Below, in pieces: positions 1 to 10,800 of a stretch of 64,000 nucleotides of DNA. Source of the stretch: Przewalskia tangutica (taxonomy: Eukaryota > Streptophyta > Magnoliopsida > Solanales > Solanaceae); the NCBI GenBank assembly GCA_029844215.1, contig JAQGDG010000277.1, positions 145,784 through 209,783 of the forward strand, read 5' to 3'. A program made the position numbers and the translations under genes. Each line of letters opens with the position of its first letter. Positions within the stretch are counted from its first letter, which is position 1. The notes beneath the pieces are model-generated. The model was not told the origin of the DNA and made no database searches. It worked only from the letters and a program-made list of their open reading frames with translations.

Positions 1-382
1 GCCGCTCATGCCGCAGTAGAGGTACATCGGCCGTGGATCCTCGCCTAGGATCTCGCCGCTTGGGAAGCTCCGCTTCTCCGAGGCTTATCTTTTGCATGTG
101 TTCTCGAGTCAGAGGTTCTTATACATTCGTGGTATGGCGGGCCCCGTCCCGCCATAGTCGCTGTAAATCTTAGAGGTCTCAGAGAACTGCAAGTGGGCAG
201 GGTTGTAAAAGGATTAAACTGTTCGGGTTTTATGTATATACTGAAGGCAACTGTGTTGGTTGGCGTGTTTATTTATTATATCTCTTGTTTCATGACGTAG
301 GTTTTATGTTCCGCTGATTTTCTCTGATGTCTGTATCACTAGGGTGCCCGGTAAGGCACCAAGAATCGCCCGTTCGGGCGCA
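1..382 (+). repeat. LTR-a: 3' end of the 5' LTR of element D (left-truncated by window)
   Basis: The last 380 bases of a long terminal repeat, entering from outside the window. It closely matches the end of LTR-b (about 5662-6038): same GC-rich block, same TATGGCGG inverted repeat (arms 133-140 and 149-156) and same ending with TGCCCGGTAAGGCACC. It ends in CA at 381-382, just before a primer-binding site, so it serves as a 5' LTR. No coding potential is seen. Confidence 0.85.
133..156 (+). other. Conserved LTR hairpin (R/U5 region)
   Basis: TATGGCGG at 133-140 is followed by CCGCCATA at 149-156, a perfect 8-bp inverted repeat with a GC-rich loop. The same hairpin recurs at the same place in other LTRs in the window with changed loops, so pairing is kept. 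A role in RNA folding, termination or packaging is possible but is inference. Confidence 0.6.
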
Positions 383-386
383 AAAG

Positions 387-398
387 TGGTATCGAGCG
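387..398 (+). promoter_or_regulatory. Primer-binding site (initiator tRNA-Met type) of element D
   Basis: TGGTATCGAGCG lies four bases after the LTR terminus. The expected plant iMet PBS is TGGTATCAGAGC; this copy lacks one A of CAGAG, as do the PBSs of elements B and G. Confidence 0.75.
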
Positions 399-579
399 CT
401 TAATCCTCTGAAAGTGTCTACGCATCGCGTTCTAGTAGTCTTGATTATCGTGTGTTGTGCACCACATCTATAATCGTGAGGCTATAGGACATTTAGGATT
501 GGTTTCATTCTTCTCATTCTCGAGATCGTGCCTTAGCCGTGTTGTAAGTCGACCCTCCGACGTGTTTCGTTTTACCGCT

Positions 580-1800
580 ATGCCTCGCGAAGGCAACCAG
601 GCCCGGGATGGCAAGGCAAACCGAGGAGCCGCTAGTGGATTCAGAGGAGTACGAGGGCGCAGCCCTGGCCAAGACTGAGGTAGTGCTTCGACGGCGAAGT
701 TTTGCGACGCCGCCAAAGACCAAAGAGAGTTTAGAGTCGCAGCAGGGTCGCCGAGACTACAAGACTGAGCCTCCACCCCACACCGAGCGGGGAGATGGGT
801 CACGCGAGATGGCCCGCTTATTGGCCGTGGTTGTGGCTGATATGAGGATAGGCCGGACGCAGCAGCCTCAGCCCAAAGAAGACTGTAGTGCACCCGAGGC
901 GCATACTGAGGCTACTGGATTTCCTTAGTTAGAGCCCGCCAGAGTTTTACGGGTCGAGGCCGGAGGATGATCCGCAGGAGTTCATCCGCCAGCTGCAGAG
1001 GATCATGCGGGTGATCAAGGCTTCAGAGACTGAGTCTGTGACATTTGTTCGCATCACCGCGTGATACCGCAATGATTCGTTTGACTCGCGAGCTTTCCGG
1101 GAGAGCATGCCCTTCCACCGCTTGGGGACGAAGTTTTCGGGCCTTCGCACATTTCTTGCCTCCACAAATGGCGAGGGCTCGGGCCGACGATTTTTGATGT
1201 CGAGGCGTAACGCGCATAGCCTCGAGTACAATGTGGAGTTCGACTCATCGCCCTGTGATGTTCCCGCATTAGTAGCTAGTATGGAGGATCGAGTGCACCG
1301 ATATGTTACGTGGCTCGATGATTACCTAGCGTAGAGTTGTTCGTGTTTCTCTTCACCGCATGGACATTGCCCGCATTCGTGCTCACTGGGTGCGGCGAGC
1401 GCAGATCGACGCAGCGGACCGCCACAGGTAAGGCGCCAAGACGGCCGGATATTTTGGCGACTTTCGAGGCGGACCGCCTCAAAAGCCAGACTAGTTATGT
1501 ACCTCCGCCATTGCAGAGTGGTCCTCCGCAGCCTTCTCGACCTCGGGATATTCGTGAGCGTCGTGGCTCCTGTGTTTCGATGTTCGCGAGTAGGGGTGTT
1601 GGCGATGCAATACCCCTACCTCGTGGTCGATGTGGTAGACCGCATTTCGTGAGTGTCGAGTACCAAGGGAGCTTGTTATTCTGCGCCAACAGGCCATATG
1701 ACGAGAGACTGTCCGACTGTGGTAGCGCTGGTAGGATAGCACACTTACTAGAGCAGCCATGGCCACTGAGGTCGCGCGAAGTTCCTCAGCTTTAGCGGTC
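580..1800 (+). pseudogene. gag: gag of element D (frameshifted)
   Basis: Structural capsid-nucleocapsid protein of a Ty3/Gypsy element. The start is set at the ATG of a Met-Pro-Arg run that recurs at the same point in B and G. The retrotransposon Gag core lies at about 936-1041, reading FYGSRPEDDPQEFIRQL with frame changes. A later segment contains the plant motif of the type MEDRVHRY followed by LDDYL (about 1280-1330). A zinc knuckle near 1674-1721 reads CYSAPTGHMTRDC, so the second Cys of the CCHC pattern is damaged. No single frame spans the gene. In a live element Gag would assemble cytoplasmic particles; here no intact product is possible as read. Confidence 0.8.
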
Positions 1801-2400
1801 CCTTCTGAACCGCCTACTTCAGGTATATCCTTAACCATCTAGAGTTTTGTATGTTATGATAATGTATTAAGTGTTATGATCGGATAGCTTTGTGCTAAAT
1901 TGTGACTTAGAAACATGCTTAGTGAAAAAGGGTAAGCTCAAAGTGAGAAATGATGAACCTATATATATTACGCTGAGACCTTAGATGTAAGGCCGCTCTG
2001 AGTACAAGTTCTTGCAAGTGATCCTTGTCGGAGTGCATTTTTATGCCTAGAATGTATTGTGTGATAAGTCCCTGGGTAGTGTGAAATGGAAGTGGTAGCT
2101 TTCATGACCTGTAGGGGTAAGATTGTTCCGGATCGGGAAACAAGAGCGTGATGCGTAAGTAGATCGGGTCAGCTACGCTGAGGGCCAACCCGCGCCGGCT
2201 TCAAAGTGGGGTCAGCTCGGTGGTCCCACCAGTGGTGGTCACGAGGGTGCTAGGCCCAAGTTTGTATGACCATCGATGAGTTGGTGGATATGTTCGACCG
2301 TGTCGATCGCGAGGCCGAACGCCTTGAGAAGAACGGTTAGTAAGATGACCAAGCTCGAGGTGGTGACTCCAAGGTTTTGCGAATCAAGCAATGATCGTGT
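1801..2400 (+). other. Non-coding spacer of TR-GAG element D
   Basis: AT-richer stretch after gag with no credible reading frame. Similar sequence occupies the same place in C (about 26500-27190), G (about 42053-42600) and F (about 47720-48150, reversed), so it is an ancestral part of this subfamily. It contains a short stem-loop at 1975-2000 and shared phrases such as GTGTGATAAGTCC. In D the integrase remnant found in C, F and G is missing and the spacer runs directly into the tail near 2340. Confidence 0.6.
1975..2000 (+). other. Conserved stem-loop in TR-GAG spacer (copy D)
   Basis: GAGACCTTAGATGTAAGG then CCGCTCTG: CCTTA pairs with TAAGG around a short loop, and the outer GAGA pairs imperfectly with the CTCT side. 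The equivalent in G (42222-42246) pairs better. Function unknown. Confidence 0.45.
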
Positions 2401-2690
2401 GGTACGATACTAGAAAAGTTCTGTTCGGAAGCGGTACGACGAGGTAAGGGAAAAGTGAACGGTGTGATCGCTTTTTCGAGAAACGGGCGCGAAAGATTAT
2501 ATTTTTAGACCTTGGTAGGACTTTTGAGGTAAACAGAGGTGATTCCTCGCTGGCTTGGATTTGGGTTTTCGCGCGCATGTTATTTTGTGGCCAAAGTGTG
2601 GCATGTTTGGTGTCGTAAGTTTAGTAGTGAAGGCTATATCGCGCATGTTTGTGTTGAGATTGAGAAGGAACATTCGACGCATGTTTCGGC
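2401..2690 (+). other. 3' interior tail of element D
   Basis: Region between the spacer and the purine tract. It matches the tails of C (about 27780-28110), G (about 43270-43700) and F (reversed, 37521-37756), including the phrase GTGATTCCTCG followed by GGCTTGGAT. No chromodomain like that of B (13815-13955) is seen. Short open frames here are not conserved in frame between copies. Confidence 0.5.
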
Positions 2691-2698
2691 GAGGAGAA
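2691..2698 (+). promoter_or_regulatory. Polypurine tract before LTR-b
   Basis: GAGGAGAA lies directly against the TGTTATACC start of LTR-b, the position and composition expected for the plus-strand primer. Preceded by the family motif ACATTCGACG...ATGTTTC. Confidence 0.7.
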
Positions 2699-3096
2699 TG
2701 TTATACCTCAGATTTGCAGTATGTACGTAAGGACGTACGTAGAAAATTTGAACTTTTTAATAAGGCTTGGCCGAATTATTTTTGTGCACAACACCCGGTT
2801 AGAGTCGTTTTTCGACGAAACGTTTTCACAGCTTTCGTAGGGAAAATTCCGGCTATGTCATTTTTAATTTTTGCGGATTTTTCCGAGAGACGAAACATTT
2901 TGGACCAACGAGAGGGCTTACACTTGTCACCCTCTCATTGGGGACGCCGCGCAACAAGTGGGACGATTTGGGTTGGCTTTGTCAAGTAGTAGGTAGGATA
3001 TTTTGGTGGTAGATGGATAGTGCACTTGGCAAGATCTCGCCCTACACTTGCTATGCACTTGGCATGATCTTGGCCATTGGTCGCCTTTGCTGCACC

Positions 3097-3104
3097 TATA
3101 AATA
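3097..3104 (+). promoter_or_regulatory. TATA box of LTR-b
   Basis: TATAAATA about 400 bases into the LTR, followed about 20 bases on by the conserved CTTCTTCATCC segment. The same arrangement occurs in the other LTRs. Confidence 0.65.
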
Positions 3105-5112
3105 CCCTCTTTGATGACTTCTTCATCCATTCCACAAAGTTTCTAAGTCTTGAAAGCCTTCCTCTCCTTGTAGTGTCTCGTCCAAACACCCTCCCCTTTA
3201 AGCAGGCCCTTGGCCGAGAGTAGCACCCCCCCCCCCTCGCCTAGTTGTCTCGTATAAATACCCCTTGTTGGGGTATAGAAATACTCTCCGAGTATTGTTA
3301 TAATGTCCAAATACCTTGGCCCAAACACCTTGTTGTATTCCCAAGGTTACACTTATACAAGCCTAAAATACCATTATACTTTCCTTTAGCCTCTAAACGA
3401 AACCCTAAGGAAATCTTCACCCGTAGTTGAAGTTGTAAGTAGAAGTTGGTTAGAACTTCTAAGGGTTGTTTGGAGCGGATGAGCACTCTGAGTAGAGCTA
3501 AACCTTGCTCAGCGACATTTTACTCGGATAATTTTGGGCTTATCGAGGTAAACACTATCGCCCTTCTATTGTAATTGGAAATTACATGTTGTTAGAATAT
3601 ATAGTGAAGTATACTATATATAGAACTATACTTAAATCGTGGCAATGTCTTTTGACTTAAGCTCAAGAATTAAGAATCGAATCAATCAGAATTACATAGG
3701 ACCGTGTTACGAGACTTGTAGTAGTACCGTGGAGTAGAATTGTACCCGCTGGGTTAGATGTATAACCCCTGGTTGGCTTGCAGCCTACCGAGCAGAGGAG
3801 ATTTACGCTGCGGGGAGGTGTCGAATTTTCTCAGAGATTATGGAACGCTGAGATCTAGATGTTAATAAGCACCTTGTGGCCTTATAGGTCAAGTACTACG
3901 CGTGGAGCGATCCACTGGCTTACGAGTAGCCGGCCTGAGGTACTGAGCGCTTTGCTATTAGTCGACAATCGTCGCGAGGTATGTGAACCTCTTCCTATCT
4001 CTTCTAGCATGATATGTGAACTATGTAGTACGGTAGACGCATACGTGTTAATCAGGTTGATTGTTCTTAAAACATAAAGTGTTATAACGGCTTTACGAAG
4101 TCAAGTTATAATAGCTTTACGAGGTAAGAAAATACTTTGTGGTTTTAAAAGGTAATCGATGTGAATTATAATCGCTAGCTATAATAAAGAACTTGATGTA
4201 TTTCAAAAGATTTATAAATCATTTTGAAGGAGAGTAACACTTGGTTTTAAAGGTTTTAAAAAGAGTTATACTAGCTTTACGGAGTTAGGTATAATGTCTT
4301 AAGAGAGGTAAAGAAAATGGTTTATCATGTTAGAAGTTAAGAGACTTGATCTTATAAGATAAGAGACTTAACTTATTTGTTTTAATGTGGATGTTTGTGT
4401 GAAACCTCATTCATGAGTAATGAGTACTTGGTTTATTTAATGTATAATGTTTTACCGATTTCGAAATCGTAATCGCAAAATTACGCACCACCGCAAATGC
4501 TAATAAAAGAAAATGTATTAAATAATGATGAATTGTATTAAAACCAAAGTATAAACCTCCATCCGCATAGAAACTAAGACGACAAAATGATATACATTTT
4601 CTAGACCATGGTCATTGTAATAAGAATGTTGTAAACAAGAGTAACCTACTCTCACGTGAGACATATTGTTCTAAAAAGGAATCAAGTGATTAAGTTTATG
4701 AACTATGAAACCATTTGAAAATGAAAAGCTTGAGTAATCAAACTAGGCAAACCGAACTTAGGAAAAGAATGTTGTTACTTGATTTTGAAAAGGAATGCTG
4801 GTTGGTCATTCAAATACTACGGTATCGGGTGACTTTTATAAAAGTAATGGATCTCTTTAAAAGAACTTAACGATGTAGTACTTGGGGTTAAAACCCGACT
4901 TTGGCATAAAATGAAAGTACTGTGAGTTGTGTGAAACTTGCCTGTGCTTGTTGTTGTGAAACTTGCCTATGCTTGTGATGATAGCCTTTGTTGTGCAAGT
5001 GTGGTATTTCTGTTTCCGCTCTCGATGAGGCGGTTGACTTGTCGAGAACTTACTGACGTGGCCGCGTGATGGAGAATTTCACGTATGTTTTCATTTTGAT
5101 AATCGTTTGTTG

Positions 5113-5461
5113 CTGATGTCACATGGACATGTCTACACCGATGCAAGATTCGGTACGTGGCCATGCGGCCTTGTTATTATTGTTGATGTCACATGGACAT
5201 GTCTACACCGATGCAGTATTCCGGGGGCATGTCGCCATGCAGCCTTCTTATTATTGATGATGACACATTGACAATTCTACACCGATGCAGATTCCGGCAC
5301 GTGGCTACGCGCAGGTCGACCACCCAAAGATATCATATTGAGGTTACATGGGCATGTCTACACCGGCGCAAAGATTCCGGGTACGTGGCCACGCGCCTTG
5401 TTATTATTGTTGCATCATGGACATGTCTACACCGGCGCAGATTCGGGCACGCGCCATGATG
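5113..5461 (+). repeat. Tandem minisatellite in LTR-b, about 70-80 bp x 5
   Basis: Five degenerate copies of a unit containing ACATGGACATGTCTACACCG followed by GCAGATTCCGG, ACGTGGCCATG and TTGTTATTATTGTT, starting near 5113, 5184, 5258, 5341 and 5411. The core ACATGGACATGT is close to palindromic. The array is specific to this LTR; other LTRs have different arrays in the same zone. Confidence 0.85.
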
Positions 5462-6046
5462 CGAACACGATCGATGCGGGCGTGAGACCCATAGTTATAT
5501 TTGAGTGATGACTGAGGGCGCGAGTCCTCGATCGACATGATCGCTTTATGTCGCGAATCGTAGTTTGGTTTTCATACATGTCTCCGCTTTATATAGACTA
5601 GTATGATTTCATTTACGTGATTTTACGCCACATACTTGGTACACCAGATCGACTTCGGGGCTGCGCTCATGCCGCAGTAGAGGTACATCGGCCGTGATCC
5701 TCGCCTAGGATCTCGGGCCAATGCTGGGAAGCTCCGCTTCTCCGAGGCTTATCTTTTGTATGTGTTCTCGAGTTGTAGGTTCTATACATTCGTGGGTATG
5801 GCGGCCCCGCCCCGTCATAGTCGTTGTAAATCTTGAGGTCTCAGAGAATCACAAGTGTGGTTGTAAAAGGATTAAACTGCTCGGGTTTTATGTATATACC
5901 AAGGCAAATCGCTTTGGTTGGCCTGCTTATTTATTATATCTCTTGTTTCATGACTTATGTTTTATGTTCCGCTGATTTTCTCTCGATGTATGTATCACTG
6001 GGTGCCCGGGTAAGGCACCGCAACGGCCCGGTTGGGCGTTACGCTT

Positions 6047-6940
6047 ATGCCTCCACGCAAGGCAATCGGGGCCCAGGCAAGGCGCAGAGGAGTCGCGAGT
6101 AGAGTGGCGGTCTCTACCGAGACCACAAGACTGAGCCTCCACAAGCGAGCAGGAGATGTGTTACGCGAGACGGCCCGCTTATTGGCCGTGATAAGGCAAG
6201 GCACGAGATAAGTTCGATGCGCGATTCCAGAGTACCCGTAGTTCACCCGAGAGCGGATAGTTTGAGACTGCGGGACTTTCTGAGTTGCAGCCCGCCAGTG
6301 TTTTATGGATCGAGGCCTGAGGATGATCCGCAGGAGTTCATCCGACAGTTACAGCGGATCATGAGAGTGATCAAGGCTTCGGAGACCGAGTCAGTGGTCT
6401 TAGGTTCACATCGGCCGCGTGATATCGCAATGATCGGGTTTGATTCGCGGAGTCGTCCCCGGGAGCACGCGCTCCAATATTCGGGGACGAGTTCTCGAGG
6501 CATTTCTCGCCCACTTCTGCCTCCGCAGATGGCGAGGGCACGGCCGGCAATTTCTAATGCCGAGACAGAGAGGCGACGCTCGAGTACAACGTGGAGTTCG
6601 AATCATCGCTCGTATTTCCGCGTTAGTAGCTAATATGGAGGACAGAGTACACCGCCACGCCACCGCTCGATGACTACTGGCAGAGGCTTGTTCGCATAGC
6701 CTTCACCGGCATGAACATTGCCCGCACGCAGCTTATGCACTGACGCGGCGAGCGGAGGGTCGACGGAATGACCGAGATCGAGAGAAGAGGCCGTAACAGC
6801 AGGTCCTTTGGTAACTTTCGAGGCGAACCGCATCGCCAGCAAAGTTAGTTATGCACCTCCGCCAAGATGCAGTAGTCCTCCACGCCTTGTGACGCTCGGT
6901 ATTCGAGCCGGGTCGAGCTCCAGGGCTTCTGGTTCACAGG
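6047..6940 (+). pseudogene. gag: gag of element C, 5' part (split by element B)
   Basis: Starts at an ATG coding Met-Pro-Pro-Arg, as in B. The Gag core lies at about 6290-6400 and reads FYGSRPEDDPQEFIRQL then RIMRVIKASETESV in one frame, the best-preserved Gag core of the window. It runs on through the PRDIAMI and MEDRVHR segments with frame changes. At 6945 it is cut by the insertion of B and resumes at 26252, where the zinc-knuckle region follows. The leader upstream is missing. The product would be a particle protein; as read it is broken by frameshifts and by a 19-kb insertion. Confidence 0.85.
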
Positions 6941-6945
6941 TATAC
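6941..6945 (+). repeat. Target-site duplication, left copy (element B)
   Basis: TATAC directly before the TG of B's 5' LTR. The identical TATAC follows the CA of B's 3' LTR at 26247-26251. Confidence 0.9.
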
Positions 6946-7356
6946 TGTTATACCCCGTATTTTCAGAGTATGTACGTAAGGGCGTACGTACAAAAGTTTA
7001 GCCTTAAGGATTAGGCTTTGGATGAAAATACTTGGGCACAACTCACTAAAAGAATCGTTTTTCGACGAAACGTTTTACTAAACTTGTGTAGGGTAAATTA
7101 CGGCTATGTCATTTATAATTTTTGCGGATTTTTCCGAGAGACGAAACATTTTGGACCAACGGGAGGGTGACACTTGTCACCCTGAATGGACGGCAAACAT
7201 GGGCCAAGGTTGCACGTTTTTTGTGCCTTTGCACAAAGTCAAGGAGTTGGTAGGATATTTGTGTAGTAGATGGATAAGGACACTTGGGTGAATCTCCACC
7301 CTACACTTGCCTTGCACTTGGCATCATCTTGGCCATTGGTTGGCCATTTCTTGACC

Positions 7357-7364
7357 TATAAATA
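7357..7364 (+). promoter_or_regulatory. TATA box of element B 5' LTR
   Basis: TATAAATA in the context TTGACC-TATAAATA-CCCC, followed by GAAGAGTTCTTCATCC, a likely transcription start area. The paired 3' LTR keeps it at 14508-14515. Confidence 0.7.
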
Positions 7365-8512
7365 CCCCCCTTAAGATGAAGAGTTCTTCATCCACAAATC
7401 ACTCTCCAAGTCTTGAAAATCCTCCCCTCTCCCTTGTGAACATTTTCGTCCAACACTCCCCCCCCCTCCTCCAAAAGAGCCTAGCCGAAGCAACCCTCTA
7501 GCCCTAGCCGAAATCTACCCCCCCTCCCTTGGTAGAAATGTTGTCTTCCAAGTATAGTTACTATTCCTAAATACCCTAGCCCAAATCCCTTAGTACTTAG
7601 TAGAAGTTGTGAAGAACTTCTAAGGGTTCTTGGAGCTATCGGAGCATTCAGACTAGGAGCTAAACCTCGCTCAGGATCGACTTTTATGTAGGATATTATT
7701 GGGCTTACCGAGGTAATAATCTTATCCTTCTTTGGTAATTAGAGAATACATACTGTAGAAGTATAGGAATAAGTATAAAATACTTAGAAGGATATTAAAG
7801 AATAGAATTGAACTGCTATCACAGTAGAAGGGTTTAAAAGAAGAATAATTGAACTGTATTTGCATAGGACTGTTTTTACAGTAGACTTATATAGCTCACC
7901 TGTAGGGAAGTCGCCGATTTTCCGTAATAGAGAGCCCTCCGCTTAGAACTCACAGAGTAGTCTAGACGTTGATAGACGTATTTGACTATTATAGTCGATT
8001 CTCACATGACATATTCGACTTGGCAGGTGGAGTTCGCCAAGAAGGTATGTGATTCTTCCTATACTCTTGAGCATGATATTTTAAAATATATATAGTACGG
8101 TAGACGTACGTGTGTTAACTGAATAATAACTACGACAATGTCTTTTGACTTAAGCCTGAATAATAAAAATCTTGATGCATTTCAAAAGAATACTGAATCA
8201 TTTTTAACAGAAGATAAATATTTGGTTTTTAAACAAAAGCTTAAGAGTTATACTAGCTTTATGGGAAGTTAGGTATACCAACTTAAGAAAGATAAAAGGA
8301 ACTGTTTACTTATTTGTTATAAAAACCTTGTATTGATTTCTGTAAGGTGTAGTAAGATTGTTGATAAATAGACATTTTATGATGCTACGTGTGTTAGTGT
8401 CTTGTGATGTTGTGAAAGGGGGTCATTCTTGCTGTGCTTACGTTGCTAAACGGTAAGTCAGTTGTAATGTTATTATATCACCTACCCCCTTGACTTATTA
8501 TACCGAGGGCTT

Positions 8513-8765
8513 GCCACCCTTGATGCGGGTATATACGGCCTATGCGGTCTATGTGACTATGCGGAGCTGCGGGAGTTCCAGGATTGATCATTCCGGGTGT
8601 TTTATCCCGATGCGGGGATGCCCTACGCGTGCGTGACTATGCGCCTATCGAGAATATGCGATCATGGAGTCCGTGAGGGTACCGGTTAGCTACCCCGATG
8701 CGAGCAGTACCTCACGCGGATGTGTGTGACCTATGCGGATCGCGAGTCCAGGATTAGGCACGATA
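8513..8765 (+). repeat. GC-rich degenerate repeat block in LTR
   Basis: Irregular repeats built from GTGACTATGCGG, GCGGGAGTTCC and ACCCCGATGCGG-like words, set in otherwise AT-rich LTR. Homologous blocks occur at 15619-15866 and, reversed, at about 16795-17050, 24140-24400, 30030-30290, 34690-34990, 49800-50105 and 56150-56405, plus forward at 40150-40460 and 46040-46345. This is CG-rich sequence likely to be strongly methylated. Confidence 0.7.
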
Positions 8766-9095
8766 ATGATACTACGGGCGATCGCCTTGCTTCGATCATT
8801 CGCGCAGAAAAGACTACATGCTTTACCTATTATTGTTCTTGTTTGTGATATGGCACTATGTGCAATTGAACCGATTGTATTTGCAAATGGTTTTAAATAC
8901 TTTGATTTCATTTAAGTACTTTACAGCTTTCACATACTTGGTACTCAGATCGACCTCCTTCTGGGACCGCGTCACGCCGCAGGGGCAAGCAGTGCTAGAT
9001 CCGCATCCTTAGGATCTTTGGCGTTGGTGTCGAGCTCCATCTTCTCCGAGGCTCTACTCGTACGATCTCCTGTCAGTTAGTTTTGTATAGTCAGG

Positions 9096-9118
9096 TATGG
9101 CGGCCCCGTCCCGCCATA
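9096..9118 (+). other. Conserved LTR hairpin, element B
   Basis: TATGGCGG (9096-9103) and CCGCCATA (9111-9118), perfect 8-bp arms around CCCCGTC. The matching hairpin in B's 3' LTR is split by element A in its loop. Confidence 0.65.
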
Positions 9119-9342
9119 GTTGTTTACATTCCTAGAGGTCTGTAGTCCTATTGTAAAGTTGGGATGTAACTGCAAAACTTGATGTTTACATATATATGCC
9201 GAAAGGCGACATTTTCTCACATAAAACTGTGTCTCATTTTACAACTGTTTCATGTCTTGTTTTTATATTCCGCTGATTACTCTGATGTATGACTACTGGG
9301 TGCCCTGTAAGACACTATCACGCCCCTAACGTCGCGACAAAG

Positions 9343-9354
9343 TGGTATCGAGCG
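9343..9354 (+). promoter_or_regulatory. Primer-binding site of element B
   Basis: TGGTATCGAGCG four bases after the LTR end; iMet tRNA type with the same one-base loss seen in D and G. Confidence 0.75.
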
Positions 9355-9537
9355 CTTAATCCTCGGAAAGTGTCTACGCATCGTATCTAGTAGTCTTGAT
9401 TATCGGTGTTGTGCACCACACCAATAATCGTGAGGCTATAGGATATTTAGGATGGTTTCCATTCTTCTCACTCCGAGATCGCGGCTCAGAGCCGCTTTAT
9501 AAGTCGACCTCTAACGTATTTCTTTCAGAATACGCTT

Positions 9538-10800
9538 ATGCCTCCACGAAGACAACCCGCCCGGGCGGCAAGGCACCGAGCGGAGCCGCTAGTAGGACAC
9601 CGAGAGTCACGAGGGCTCGTGCCCACCATACCCGAGACGACGCAGTTCCATGACGCCGCCCCAAAGAGACCACGCATTCGCACCTCCCGTCCCACACCGG
9701 GCGGAGGAGTTAGGGTACAAGGAGACGCCCACCATTGGCCAGGATCAGGCTCGACACGAGGATAGGCCGACGCAGCAGCCTGGGCCCAAACATTGCACTG
9801 TGGTTCACCCTGTGGCGTATAGTTCGAGGCCACGAGATTTCCGAGTCAGAGCCCGCCTCAGTTTTACTTGTCGAGGCCGAGGATGATCCGCAGGAGTTCA
9901 TCCGCCACCACAGAGGATTACGAGTGATCGTGGCGCCGAGACCGAGTCCGTTATTCGTTCGTGATCGGCCGCGTGATACCGCAATGATTGGTTTGATTCG
10001 CGAGTTATCCCGGAGAGCACGCGCCTCGCCTACTGGGATGAGTTCTCGAGGCTTTCTCACTCACTTCGCTTCCACGTATTTATGAGGGCGCGGCCGGCGA
10101 TTTTTGTTATCGAGACAGTAGGACGATAGTTAGGAGTACAATGTCAGTTCGATTCTTTGGCTCGATATGTCCCTCGCATCGTAATGATATGGAGGACGTG
10201 GTGCACCGCCACGCCACCGGCTAGATGATTATATGGCCGAAGTCTTACGCGCGTGGCTCTTCACCAGTACGACATTACCCGATGCAGCTCATGCACTTGA
10301 TGCGAGGAGCGCAGAAACCGACGCAGTCGCATGACATCGCGATCGTAAGGCGCCAAGACAACCGTTCTTTCGTGGTTCTCGGTGGACGGCCGCAGCTAGC
10401 CTAGATTTGCACCTCACCACTTCGTGAGCACTCCCATATCATCACAAGACACCAGAGTATTCGGGGCGTCGTGCCCTGTGACTTCAGATTTCCGGTAGCA
10501 ATGGTGCTAACCGACGAGGTCCGCTCGCAGTGTTCGCTGTGGTAGATTCCATTCGTGGAGCCGTAGTACTACTCCGAGCTTGCTATACTCAGGCCAAGCA
10601 GGTCGCTGGCGGGCTCGTCCGACCGGGGCAACACGTGGTAGGGCTCACCACAGGTTCTGGCCGGCTTCTTCGTCCCCTACAGCTACACGCCCGAGGCGTG
10701 GTACTCACGACCAGCAGGTCGCAGCAGGTCGTGGCGCTGGTCTCAGCTTCTAGCGGTCCTCGTAACCGCATTTATGCCTTGTCCACCGGCAGATCGTGAG
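9538..10800 (+). pseudogene. gag: gag of element B (frameshifted)
   Basis: ATG at 9538 begins Met-Pro-Pro-Arg-Arg. The Gag core is at about 9860-9990 (CGAGGATGATCCGCAGGAG coding the PEDDPQEF type motif, shifted frame), followed by DRPRDTAMIG at about 9963-9990 and a MEDVVHRH segment near 10190. The region around 10530-10760 should carry the nucleocapsid; a clean CCHC knuckle is not readable. It runs into the protease without an obvious intergenic gap, as usual for Tekay-type elements that use one Gag-Pol frame. Multiple single-base frame breaks prevent translation. Confidence 0.8.

Larger units (their letters stand above)
383..2698 (+). mobile_element. Element D interior: gag-only (TR-GAG-like) Ty3/Gypsy retrotransposon
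   Basis: Interior between LTR-a and LTR-b, only about 2.3 kb. In order it holds a PBS, a leader, a broken gag (about 580-1800), a non-coding spacer with a conserved stem-loop (1975-2000), a short 3' tail and a purine tract before LTR-b. Protease, reverse transcriptase, RNase H and integrase were not found; autonomous relatives in the window need about 4.8 kb here. The layout fits non-autonomous terminal-repeat retrotransposons with a GAG domain. D and C share LTR-b, so D is half of a tandem composite. Confidence 0.75.
2699..6038 (+). repeat. LTR-b: long LTR shared by elements D and C
   Basis: Begins TGTTATACC after a purine tract and runs to the end of the GGTAAGGCACC block. At about 3.34 kb it belongs to the long-LTR class, like F and G. 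It carries a TATA box at 3097-3104, the ATATATAGT...ACTATATATAG palindrome near 3596-3625, and a five-unit tandem array at 5113-5461. It serves as 3' LTR of D. On the right it joins C's gag start without a terminal TGACA or PBS, so about 200 bases of LTR end, PBS and leader appear deleted. Confidence 0.85.
6946..9339 (+). repeat. 5' LTR of element B
   Basis: 2394 bases from TGTTATACCCC to GCGACA. It has a TATA box at 7357-7364, a degenerate ATGCGG/CGGGAGTCC-rich block at about 8513-8765, a hairpin at 9096-9118, and the GTGCCCTGTAAGACAC end. Pairs with 14109-16191 plus 26010-26246. Two loosely AT-rich central stretches hold no gene. Confidence 0.92.

Noticed and set aside
387..398. tRNA gene fragments at the PBS sites
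   Set aside because: Only the 12-base complement of the tRNA 3' end is present; there is no cloverleaf or internal promoter.
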